From the NCBI GenBank assembly GCA_030323885.1, contig CM059198.1:16096462-16160461 (forward strand): 64,000 nt of DNA, given 5' to 3'. This stretch comes from Branchipolynoe longqiensis. Taxonomy: Eukaryota; Annelida; Polychaeta; Phyllodocida; Polynoidae. The notes under the pieces were generated by a model that ran no database searches, had not been told where the DNA came from, and saw only the letters and a list, made by a program, of their open reading frames with translations. Of the stretch, positions 35,111 to 44,840 are shown in pieces. How positions within the stretch are numbered: the stretch's first letter is position 1; each line of letters starts with the position of its first letter. A program made the position numbers and the translations under genes.

Positions 35111-35511
35111 TCCACAATGTCACCCACGTCAACACGAGTGAGCAGGAGCCCGGGCAGCACCCGTGCTGTACCGGCGACACCCAGCTCACCGCTCTGACCA
35201 GACCGGGCCTGGCGCTGTAGTAGGGCCTGGGTTGTCGTGCGGGTGCCCTCGGGCACCCCAGTAGTCATCACCAGTCTGACATCCTGGTGACTCTGCAGAG
35301 GGGTATCATGCTGCTCGGGGAGGCCCTGGAGGATGTGGCTGTCCCAGGGCCACTTCATACTGCACGATCTCGCAGGGCCCGCTCTGGGCGTGCGCAGCCC
35401 GTGAGATGGGCCTCAGGGCACTAATGGCCTCGAAGTTGGGAGTCGGACACGATTCACTCCAATTACCTCCTTGGGTAACCTTGGTCGTCCCCGAGTCCTG
35501 GCTTTGTGTTT

Positions 35512-36083
35512 GGCTCGGCTCGGGGCTCCCCCTCGGTGGCTTCGAACCCGTGACCTGCGCCACCCTCTGCAGAGATGTAGGAGGTTGCCTGAATTAATTA
35601 ACTAACTATGACCTAAAACTACCCTAAAATTGACTAAGATTGTATAAGAGTGTTATGTGAATAAAACCTCCATTTCCCAAAAACTGATATCGCTCTCTGG
35701 CTTTCCTGTCCGAATTGGTGCATAATTTCAAATTGTGGTTAATTCGGCAGGAAAGCCAGTGCTGACCCCTGGATTCTACTCCCCACACTTAGAGGGACGC
35801 CTCTGCCCTGCCACTCGGCCCGGTTCCCCCAACCTGTAATGTTTCCTTGACCACACCCACCCACCCTCTTTCTAAATAGGCTCGGCTCGGGGCTCCCCCT
35901 CGGTGGCTTCGAACCCGTGACCTGCGCCGCCCTCTGCAGAGATGTAGGAGGTTGCCTGAATTAATTAACTAACTATGACCTAAAACTACCCTAAAATTGA
36001 CTAAGATTGTATAAGAGTGTTATGTGAATAAAACCTCCATTTCCCAAAAACTGATATCGCTCTCTGGCTTTCCTGTCCGAATT
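35512..36083. repeat. 205-bp direct repeat pair around a 162-bp core (TRIM-like or tandem duplication)
   Basis: 35512-35716 and 35879-36083 look virtually identical (GGCTCGGCTCGGGGCTCCCC ... TTTCCTGTCCGAATT, with AATAAAACC near the end). The core at 35717-35878 includes a unit also found alone at 33052-33194. The end of the repeat (CTGGCTTTCCTGTCCGAAT) is inverted-complementary to ATTCGGCAGGAAAGCCAG in the core. No TG...CA ends or target duplication were found, so LTR identity is unproven. Confidence 0.6.
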
Positions 36084-36084
36084 A

Positions 36085-36395
36085 TACTGATACTGAGCTA
36101 ACAAGTCCTTGCCGTATCTTACTAATGCTGAGCGCCAAGCTAGGTAGGCGTTGTAGGTCATTGGTTTGACTCAGCTCTGACTAATACTTATCACTACTGA
36201 GCCTGGCATCAGCATTAGAGCAAGGACTGGTTTGCTTAGTATCAGGATAATGCGACTGAATGGGATATCAGGTCATGGTGGCATCCTGATATCGCAATGG
36301 GCAGCACTAAAAAGACGCCATGAATGAACTTTTTTTACATCTCCCTACCTGTTGTGATTAGCTGAAATGTTGATAGGGTGTAAAACATAAACAAA
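36085..36395. mobile_element. Two SINE family A fragments in opposite orientation
   Basis: 36085-36175 matches the head half on the minus strand. 36180-36395 matches the family on the plus strand and ends TGATAGGGTGTAAAACATAAAC. The two meet near 36178. Confidence 0.65.
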
Positions 36396-36932
36396 TAATG
36401 CCACCCACTACATTAGTTCTTTGCCACTGTCATCAGATATGGTGGATTGGTAGTGGGTTTGTAGTTAATTACTCCCACAGTTCTCACTGGTCCCAGGACA
36501 AGGCTGCTAAACAACCCTACAGAAAAGTTGTCGGGAAGCTGGGTTATGTACACAATCACATGAATTTGCAATCTAATGTGCTAAGTATGTAGTTCAAATG
36601 CTTATCTGTCACATCCCACTATGTTTGGAGTGACGACTTGATTAAATCATGTATATTGATAATAGGTTTTAACGGTTGAAACGAGAGCATTCAGTGGCTG
36701 CCATCTTGTTTAAGTTTTTGCAACCGCTCCCATTTCATCAACTATTCTTCAATATAGATAAACCCTGGATGACGGAACTAGGAGCCTCACCTCTTGCTTA
36801 GTTGATTCACACCAACACGGTTTTTGCTCGGGTTTAGAGAGATGGTTGTCTAGAGGTGAATATCTTATGTAGTCTGTTGTGGATGATGAGGTTAATGTGG
36901 CGCTGTCTGCTTGTGTTTTTGTTTCCTGCTAG

Positions 36933-37127
36933 CGCTGCCACCCTGCCAATCACCTTCCAGTGTTTGGAGGAGAACAACAAGATCGATAAACGTGTGACGC
37001 GCTTCGTCATCCCTGTTGGCGCCACTGTCAACATGGACGGCACGGCGCTCTACGAAGCAGTGGCTGCCATCTTTATTGCGCAGATGAACGGCATTAACCT
37101 TGACCCTGGGCAGGTCATCACCGTCAG
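36933..37127 (+). CDS. SLC1A: EAAT exon 7 (residues 356-421; HP1 tip and TM7)
   Basis: Joined to exon 6 it reads [20 protein letters not shown], the serine-rich tip of hairpin 1 that lines the substrate site (one family Ser is Ala here). Then come [20 protein letters not shown] and [15 protein letters not shown] in TM7 binds sodium in characterised homologues. It ends at phase 2 before GTAAGC. Confidence 0.96.
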
Positions 37128-37651
37128 GTAAGCAGGGCCATACACACAATAAGTGCAGCAACGAGGGAGCTCCAATGGGCATGCGCTTGTTCAGAACACG
37201 CGCTTGATTGGTTTGCACAACTTCCGGAAACAACCCAGCGAGCTCTTCTCGAGACTGGTCCCCTGACCTTGGTTCCATAAGAATTGTACATGCTCAATGA
37301 AGATCAGTAGGTTGACTAATCTGATACCCTAGCCTTTTTTTTAGATGGTGGTTGCCACGAAGTCGACCCTTATTGAACTTAGATGTGGTAGGAGTAGCTT
37401 CATACTCAGACATAATCATAACTGTTATTTGCACATAGCACAGGGGCCATATGTATGTGTTGGGGTTAGCACTGCGAAGCTGGTTTTCGGCGGGTTTACC
37501 GGGTTAGCGGCAATAACTCCGTATGTATTTGTCGGCGTTAGACAAACACTGCAAGCTTAAAGTCGCCTGCACTAACCCCAAGCCATAGGATGGTTAACAT
37601 CGATGTTAGGGACCGATTATGACCAAATCTATTCAATGTGATCATATTTAA

Positions 37652-38495
37652 AGGCCCTGTCACACTACGACGTTTCTCACCAACGCGGGTCAACGCGCGC
37701 CGACGTGTTGGTTTTTTTGGCGAAACGTCGGTACACGTCAGGTACGTTACCGCCGCATTGCCGGCGCATTACCGGCGCGTTACCGGCGCGTTGGTACACG
37801 TTGAGGGGTAGCAACGTGTGAATCGACACGTCGGTGCGCGTTGGGGCGCGCGGATCGTTTTGTGCTTGCACAAAACGGTCGGCGCGCAGCGAGACGCTCC
37901 AACGGGTTGGAGGGCGCGTTACTGACGCGTTCGCAACACGTCGAAACCCGTTGCCGGCGTGCCGGCGGAACGCTGGCATCGCGTTGAGCAACGTCGCTTA
38001 ACGTTGGCATTTTTTTCACCAAAATGCGACCGTTCCGTCGGCGCGTCCGTAACGTGCCATCGACGGGTAGTGGGCGCGCTATTGGCGTTGCTTCAGCGTT
38101 TCTCGGCGCATTACAGGCGCGCCTGGACGCGTTGGCGGTGGGTGTGGATGTGCTGCAGGTGCGTCCTAACGTGTTGCTGGCGGGTATGTACGCGTTGACA
38201 CGCTACTAACATGACACCAATGTGCTACTACCACGCCGTCGGCCCGCCGGCGGAGCGCCGACAACGCGCCGATAACACGCTGATGGCACGCTGGGAACCT
38301 GCTGGCCGGACATTGAGTTGTTGTTCCGCCACGTGTCGAAACGCGTTGGCCGCGCGCCAAAAACACGCCACTAACACGCTACAACCCGTCAAACTTTCTC
38401 CCAAACCGCCGAAGAGTTGGACGTTTGTCGACGGGTTGCAAATATTTTGCGCGTTGCCGGCACGCTGGTGAGAAACGTCATAGTGTGACAGGGCC
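37652..38495. mobile_element. Foldback element with GGCCCTGTCACAC ends, copy 2 (TTAA target)
   Basis: The left end AGGCCCTGTCACACTACGAC and right end GTCATAGTGTGACAGGGCC are inverted, and the match runs inward through TTTCTCACCA / TGGTGAGAAA. It is flanked by TTAA on both sides (37648-37651 and 38496-38499). The neighbouring 251-bp unit shows the uninterrupted site TATTTAACAGAATT at 38744-38757, which supports a TTAA duplication. The interior is made of GCG/ACG/TTGG words, and its open frames are by-products. Confidence 0.82.
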
Positions 38496-38499
38496 TTAA

Positions 38500-38985
38500 C
38501 AGAATTACATACACCATAAGTGAAATTTAATCAAATTAACCCTAAAATCGAACCGTTATTAACGCATAACGCCACATTGGCGGCGTTATGTACATTGTCG
38601 AACTGACGAATGTAAAGTAAACAAATCGCCGCCGCCGCAGCAAAGTCGATATCCATACTTTCCAACGTCAACTAAACATGGCCGCCGCCATCGCCGCCGT
38701 ATCGGCGGCAATATATTAGGCCCAAATCTATTAAATGCTGTCATATTTAACAGAATTACATACGCAATAAGTGAAATTTAATCAAATTAACCCTAAAATC
38801 GAACCGTTATTAACGCTGCCACTGCATTGGCGGTGTAATTCATATTGTCGAATCGATGAATGTAAACTAAACAAACCGCCGCCGCTGCAGCGACATCGAT
38901 ATCCATACTGCCAGAACGCGGCCGCATCAGCGGCAATATATTAGGCCCAAATCTATTCAATGCGATCATCTTTAACTAACCCCGC
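38500..38985. repeat. 251-bp tandem repeat
   Basis: CAGAATTACATAC starts at 38500 and 38751. Both units carry ACCCTAAAATCGAACCGTTA, a GCCGCCGC cluster and GGCCCAAATCTATT. A partial third unit lies to the left of the foldback element (37621-37647). Confidence 0.85.
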
Positions 38986-40067
38986 CACGCTTTGGACACA
39001 TACATACCCCGTGACACATCTGGAACACTGGCGTTAGATAACCCGGGACCTGCCGTTAACACCGGAGCCGATAAAAAGTTGCTCATACATATGGCCCCAG
39101 ATTACAGTGTGTCAAGTATGTTTGAAATTGACTATCCTTCCACGTGTCCTTAAAGCAGTAGTGCAAAGAATGGCAGAATTACCGTGCAAATGTATGTTCG
39201 ATGAAGGGCTTGCTAATGCTAAGTCGATGGTTTTTCTCTTTTGTCACCGCTTACCCTTCTCAGCAGGGAATTAGTTCCACAGAGCATGCGCAGTTGGCTT
39301 CTGCTGCTCACTAAATTTGTTCTTGCCATTGCCGACAGAGGGCGGGTTGGTTGGTGGATATTTTCTATGAAACCTTTTCTGTAGAGCTTGCTACACAGTA
39401 AGTTCCATAATTTGTTTCTAATCAATGAATAAAATAGCCAATGGTAGACAGGAAGTGTGAACACTTATTTGTCTATGAATTATAAACTATGAATTAAACC
39501 CAGCCAACCACTATTTCGCCGTCTTCCTCCCCGAGTTAGATACATTCCCGTTTTTGCGGGTGGTTGAGGGGTGGGGGTTTGGGGCTTTATTACAATTATT
39601 ATTTTTCTCCACATATAGAGTCAATGGGTTTTGTTCCATTACATTTACATATGGATGGAAGGCTAGTATTTCAGATCTGACTGCACATATTCGGTATCTC
39701 TTCCTTTGCAAATAACCTTTTTTTAAACAACAAAAAACAACAAGTCAAGCACTTTAAGCATATCTCCATTTCCGAAGAAAATAGAGCAAAGAACATAACA
39801 TATTCAGCATGTCGTCATTTCCAAATAAAATAAAGCAAACAAAACAACAAACCATATTCAGCATGTCTTTGCTTCCAAATAAAATAAAATAAAGCAAAAG
39901 CAATCAACAAAGTAGAAAATGAGTAAAAAAAACCCCACAACAACGACGGAAGTGATGGAAAATAGGCCAGAGTTGAAGAAAAAGAAAAAATGGACAGAAA
40001 ATAACCCAAAAAACTAAGTGGGTGGTAAAAAAGATGTTCACTGAGAAGAGCCGTTTGTTGCTTGCAG

Positions 40068-40202
40068 CTTGACAGCGACACTGGCCAGTGTCGGGGCAGC
40101 CAGTGTGCCGAGTGCCGGGCTCGTCACCATGCTGTTGGTTCTGACGGCCGTCGGTCTACCCACCTCCGATATCAGCCTCATCATCGCCGTCGACTGGCTG
40201 CT
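40068..40202 (+). CDS. SLC1A: EAAT exon 8 (residues 421-466; HP2)
   Basis: The acceptor GTTGCTTGCAG is followed by [18 protein letters not shown], the hairpin 2 gate. Then come [20 protein letters not shown] and IIAVDWLL. It ends at phase 2 before GTGAGT. Confidence 0.96.
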
Positions 40203-40239
40203 GTGAGTATCCCCGCACATGGACCCGCTTCAACGCACC

Positions 40240-41300
40240 ACTTCCGGTGTCCTCCCAGACCCCCGGCAGTCAGGCCCGGGGTCGCCTTCGGGTAATGTCG
40301 GTGTCCTCCAAGCCCCTAGTCATGAAACCTTATTGTGCTAGGGTAAGCTCCATGTCCTCCCAGACCGTAGTCACAAAACTTGTCATGTCAGGGTAAACTC
40401 AGTACCCTCCCAGACCTTACTCAGGAACCTTGTCATGTTAGGGTAAACTCAGTGTCCTCCCATGCCCTAGTCAGGAACCTTGTCGTGTTAGGGTAAACTC
40501 AGTGTCCTCCCAGACCCTAATCAGGAACCTTGTTGTGTTAGGGTAAACTCAGTGTCCTCCCAAATCTTAGTCAGGAACCTTGTCATGTTAGGGTAAACTC
40601 AGTGTCCTCCCATACCCTAGTCAGGAACCTTGTCATGTTCTGGTAATGTCAGTGCCTTCCCAGATCCTAGTCAGGAACCCTGTCATGTTAGCGTAAACTC
40701 AGTATCCTCCCATACCCTAGTCAGGAACCTTGTTGTGTTAGGGTAAGCGATCCATCCTCCCAGATCCTAGTCAGGAACCTTCTCGTATTAGGGTAAACTC
40801 AGTTTCCTCCCAGACCCTAGTCAGGAACCTTTTTCTGTTAGGGTCAACTCAGTGTCCTCCCAGATCCTAGTCAAGAACCTTGTCATGTTCCGGTAATGTT
40901 GGTGTCTTCCCAGATCCGAGACAGGAACCTTGTCATGTTAGGGCAAACTCAGTGTCCTCCCAGACCCTAGTCAGGAACCTTGTCATGTTCCGGTAATGTC
41001 GGTATCTTCCCAGATCCTAGTCAGGAACCTTGTCATGTTAGGGCAAACTCAGTGTCCTCCCAGACCCTAGTCAGGAACCTTGTTGTGCTAGGGCAAACTC
41101 AGTGTCCTCCCAGACCCTAGTCAGGAACCTTGTTGTGCTAGGGCAAACTCAGTGTCCTCCCAGATCCTAGTCAGGAACCTTGTCGTGTTCCGGTAATGTC
41201 AGTGTCTTCCCAGATCCTAGTCACGAACCTTGTCAGGTTAGGGGAATGTTGGTGCCCTCCCAGACCCTAGTTAGGCCCCTGGTCGTGTTGGGGTAATGTT
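40240..41300. repeat. 50-bp minisatellite in EAAT intron 8
   Basis: About 20 near-regular units of exactly 50 bp contain AGTCAGGAACCTTGTCATGT, TAGGGTAAACTCAGTGTCC and TCCCAGACCC (unit starts at 40501, 40551 and 40601, for example). Variants with TTCCGGTAATGTC in place of TTAGGGTAAACTC appear from about 40635 onward, so a higher-order mixture is present. Confidence 0.92.
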
Positions 41301-41399
41301 GCTGACCCTGACCATTATCGTGTTAGAGTGGTGATTGGAGGGGATAAAGTATGTGGCAGCACTACTCACTGGTAGGCCTGCATACTGGCACATGATTGG

Positions 41400-41692
41400 T
41401 TTGTTTGTTGGAGGTTTGATGTCCTAGCAACACTTAGGGTAATTACCAGGATGGGTCCCGCTTTATGATAGTGGAGTGCTGATGGTGAATTTGGCCCCAC
41501 TGGGAGACCGGACCACCAGTACCATGACCTGATTGCTCACTCAGTAATATAATCCTGAGCTAATTACCAGTTCTTGGCCTAACCTAGTAATCCAGAGTGC
41601 CAGGTCAAGTAATGACATGTATCAATTTTGTAAGTCATTGGTTTTACTCTGCCCGGGTTGAAACTCATCACCTTCCGCATGGGAAGCCTGTA
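41400..41692 (-). mobile_element. SINE family A in EAAT intron 8
   Basis: TGTCCTAGCAACACTTAGGG, TTTATGATAGTGGAGTGCTG, GGGAGACCGGACCACCAGTA and AGTAATGACATGTATCAATT align with the family in order. Confidence 0.7.
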
Positions 41693-43690
41693 TTGACCAA
41701 TTTCATATGACGTCAGCACATGTATTTAGGTCAGTGCGCGCGCTGCTTGGCTGCAGGACAACATCCGGTCACACTGCAAACTCAATGGCAGTGAGCAATC
41801 TTCATACAGAAAATGTGAAATATCTCTAAAACAACAACACCTAGAAACAAACTGATTGGAATACACATAGAAAACATGTTTACCAAAGAGATTATATTAA
41901 ATTGATACCGTTAGGGTTCTGGATTTCTATCAATTTTGAATAAAACTAATGTTTTGCACTGCACGTCCCGGCAAACTCAATACATTGTCTATAGACCTAT
42001 TTCAATGTTTACAAACATCGTGTATGCGCACGCAGCTTGGCTGCAGAACGAAGACACACTACCATTGGGCGTAATCGATTAATCAACTCGGGTCACCCCA
42101 GCCACTTTTTGGCGCATGCGCACATCCTACAGACTAGGGTTGAATAAACGAATACACTTCTCCGTGCTCGGGGTGGAAACAATGGTGGCTTAATCTAAAA
42201 CCTAATTATTTGTTTTAATAACCAATATAAGTACAGCAAAATAGGATTTAAAGTATTTTAGGATCGTATAAGCTAACAATCTGGGTTATTTTAAAAAAAG
42301 CATTAAAACAACGAATAGGACTTGTAGTGGTAGCTGCAGGTACCAGCAAAGGTGTGACGTCATCGTTCCTAGCAAACCCCAGCCAAGAGGTGGGTTACTG
42401 GCGTCGGGTCGTTTTGCACACGGCACGTGTTTTTGTCGACTCCACTCACGGTGTTCGATTTGAAATTCTGACGACTCGGGTGACCCGAGTCGCCCGGGTC
42501 GTGTTAATCGATTACGGCCAACGAGTATGCTGGTACGCGCAGTGCAAAGCGTTAGTTTTAGTCCAAATTAATAGAAATCCAGAACCATAACTTTATAAAT
42601 TTAATATAATCTTTTTGTTAAGCATGTTTTATCTATATGTTCCAAGCGGTTTGTGTGTAGGTCGTCTGGTTTTAGAGATATTAAATCTTTTCTGTAAGAA
42701 GATTGCTCACGGCCATTGACAATGCATTGAGTTTGCCGGTACGCGCAGTGCAAAATGTCAGTTTTAGTCAAAATTAATAGAAATCCAGAACCCTACCCAT
42801 ATAAATTTAATATAATCTTTTTGTTAAACATGTTTTCTATGTGTATTCCAATCAGTTTGTTTCTAGGTGGTGTGGTTTTAGAGATATTTAACTTTCACTG
42901 TATGAAGATTGCTCACGGCCATTGACAATGCATTGAATATGCTGATACGCCTGGTGCAATACCTCAATTTTATTCAAAATTAATAGAAATCAAGAACCCT
43001 AACCGTATAAATTTAATATAATCTCTTATTAGAATGTGTTTTCTATATGTAACCCAATCGGTTTGTTGCTAGGTAGTGTGGTTTTAGAGCTATTTCACCT
43101 TTTCTCTATGAAGGTTGCTCATAGCCATTGAGTTTGCAGTGTGACCGGATGTTGTCCTGCAGCCAAGCATCATGTGCACTGACCTAAATACATGTGCTGA
43201 TGTCATATGAAATTGGTCAATGGCAGTGAGCAATCTCCATACAGAAAAAGTTAAATATCTCTAAATCTACAACACCTGGAAACAAACTGATTGGAATACA
43301 CATAGAAAACATGTTTACCAAAAAGATTATATTAAATTGATACAGTTAGGGCCCTGGATTTCTATAAATTTTGAAGAAAATCGACGTTTTGCACTGCGCG
43401 TACTGGCAAACTCAATGCATTGTCAACGGCAGTGAGCAATCTTCATACAGAAAAAGTTAAATATCTCTAAAACCACAACACCTAGAATCAAACTGATTGG
43501 AATACACATAGAAAACATGTTTACCAAAAAGATTATATTAAATTGATACGGTTAGGATTCTGGATTTCTATTAATTTTGAATAAAACTGAGGTTTTGCAC
43601 TGCGCGTACTGGCAAACTCAGTGGCAGTGTGCATTCGTTCTTCAGCCAAGCTGCGCGCGCATACACAATGTTTACAAACATTGAAAGGGG
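41693..43690. repeat. Nested large palindromes with 200-bp subrepeats
   Basis: A unit holding AATCTTCATACAGAAAA, CTGATTGGAATACACATAGA, AACATGTTTACCAAA and GATTCTGGATTTCTAT occurs in forward orientation at about 41790-41990 and twice at 43220-43620, and in reverse three times at 42530-43130. Outer arms pair 41693-41790 with 43130-43221, and 41999-42060 with 43625-43690. A separate MITE fills 42067-42519. Confidence 0.8.
42067..42519 (-). mobile_element. MITE with GGGCGTAATCGATTAA ends, copy 1
   Basis: The left end GGGCGTAATCGATTAATCAA and right end GTTAATCGATTACGGCC are inverted. The interior (GGTGGGTTACTGGCGTCGGG, CGGCACGTG, GGCGCATGCGCACATCCT) matches 62174-62638 in the opposite orientation. 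It is about 453 bp and has no transposase. Confidence 0.8.
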
Positions 43691-43872
43691 TCTATTGGAA
43701 CCAAGTATTAGGCTTGCAGAATTTGTTTTCTAAGCTTACACATCGAATATCTTGTTTCACAGAGAATGTTATGACTTTGGGAATCTTTGACTACGGTTTT
43801 CATTCTTGGGAGTTGACAGCTCTGCTTTCTTCTCCCCAACACCCCCACCCGCCGACACACACCCTTTCACAG

Positions 43873-44050
43873 TGACCGTATCAGAACCTCAATCAACGTG
43901 CTGGGCGACTCTTACGGAGCGGGGATCGTGTACCACTTATCGAAGGGTGAGCTGGACGAGCAGGACCGACTAAAGGCACTGGAGATGGAGGAGTGCGGTA
44001 TGGTTGAGGACAAGGCCAAGGTGTCCACCCGGGAATCATCAGCCCTCTAG
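43873..44050 (+). CDS. SLC1A: EAAT exon 9 (residues 466-524 and stop; TM8 and C-tail)
   Basis: The acceptor CCCTTTCACAG completes a Leu codon. Then come [20 protein letters not shown] and HLSKGEL. The Asp and the second Arg of DRIR contact the amino group and the side-chain carboxylate of glutamate in characterised EAATs; neutral amino-acid relatives lack that Arg. The acidic C-tail ends RESSAL and TAG at 44048-44050. Confidence 0.96.
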
Positions 44051-44840
44051 ATGCTGCCCGACCACTGCGCGAAACCAGGCCAGACACTCTCTCACATGAT
44101 GCACAGGAACACTTTAGGAAGGAAGGGCCCATGGCGACAACGACAAGAAGCAGGAGAAGTTATCAGGAACACACTCACATGATGGGTGGGTGCCTTGTCA
44201 GGGAGGAAGGGCCCCTGGCGACAACGACAAGAAGCAGGAGAACCTATCAGGACCATACACTTACTCACATGATGGGTGAATTGTCAGGGAGGAAGGGCCC
44301 TCAGCAACAAGGGCAAGAAGCAAGAGAAGAACAGGGCTCTTAAAACTAGGTCAAATATACCTATGTTATTGCCTCCTTCTCCCCTTTGCTAAGTGGCAGT
44401 TCCACCCAATTTCCTCCCTCCCTCCCATCTCCACCCAGACCAGTCAAGGTCATGTCATGTGCTTAGATAGATCTCTGCAGACCGAAAGTGTCGCCTATGA
44501 CCGTCTGCACATGATTATGGAACACCACTCATGGGTAGCTGGGAGGGAGGGGGGCGTCGTATGTATGACCCACTTTTGGGGAAGTGGGTCATCTTAGTCG
44601 CGTCCATTCGTCTGTGGAGCCCTTGTCTGCCCACCTGTCAATGTCCACAGGGGCATCTATCTGTCTTCTCGTTCCATGCCTGCTCACATCACACGCTACC
44701 CAAGTGGAGTATTTATTCTCCATCGTTCTGTTCTTGGAACTGAAAGCTTCAAGCTATAATAGAGGAAAACAAAAGCTTAATCCATCTAAAAATTCTTTTT
44801 TTATAATAATAATTATAAACAAATAAAACAAAGATTATTT
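44051..44840 (+). other. EAAT 3' UTR candidate with 82-88 bp repeats and AATAAA
   Basis: Three tandem units start GGAAGGGCCC at 44121, 44203 and 44291 and share GACAACGACAAGAAGCAGGA and CTCACATGATGGGTG. An AATAAA polyadenylation hexamer lies at 44822-44827, with a TTATTTGAAG stretch downstream. The actual 3' end needs transcript data. From 44840 to 46545 I find no gene, only a G-run at 45795 and TA runs. Confidence 0.6.

Larger units (their letters stand above)
32731..36932 (+). other. EAAT intron 6 (4.2 kb)
   Basis: It holds a SINE family A fragment (32905-33050), two copies of a 140-bp unit (33052-33194 and 35717-35851), a loosely repetitive GC-rich stretch with CATCAGCGA-type words (33250-34520), a GTCACCCACGT minisatellite (34560-35110), a 205-bp direct repeat pair (35512-36083) and two facing SINE A halves (36085-36395). 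Open frames within 33900-34420 are not supported as exons. Confidence 0.7.
37443..39098. mobile_element. 1.66-kb non-autonomous element with GGGGCCATATGTATG inverted ends
   Basis: The 15-bp end GGGGCCATATGTATG is perfectly mirrored by CATACATATGGCCCC at 39084-39098. Inside lie two and a half copies of a 251-bp unit (cagaattac starts at 38500 and 38751), with a foldback element inserted into it at 37652-38495. No transposase and no clear target duplication are seen. It sits in EAAT intron 7. Confidence 0.65.
23825..44050 (+). other. SLC1A: Excitatory amino-acid transporter gene (EAAT, SLC1 family), 9 coding exons
   Basis: Nine exons splice into 1,572 coding bases plus a stop, giving 524 residues, within the usual 500-575 of animal EAATs. 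All introns are GT-AG with phases 0,1,2,1,2,2,2,2 and lengths of roughly 3.6, 1.0, 0.8, 1.1, 1.3, 4.2, 2.9 and 3.7 kb. The frame stays open across every junction, and the family landmarks fall in the right order. The protein would import L-glutamate or aspartate with sodium and counter-transport potassium across the plasma membrane, typically in nerve or glia. The C-terminus ends in Ser-Ala-Leu, which fits a class I PDZ ligand (inference). An AG acceptor-like site (CTCTTGCAG) ends at 23817, 7 bases before the ATG, so a 5' UTR intron may lie upstream. Exons are GC-richer than introns. Confidence 0.93.

Noticed and set aside
37677..38471. Arg/Ala-rich open frames
   Set aside because: They lie wholly within the foldback element made of GCG/ACG words.
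40300..41250. Interstitial telomere repeat (TTAGGGT words)
   Set aside because: TTAGGGT occurs once per 50-bp unit and not as a tandem hexamer.
42327..42590. 87-codon frame with a mirrored relative at 62120-62365
   Set aside because: The similarity arises because both lie in copies of the same MITE. No transposase motif is present.
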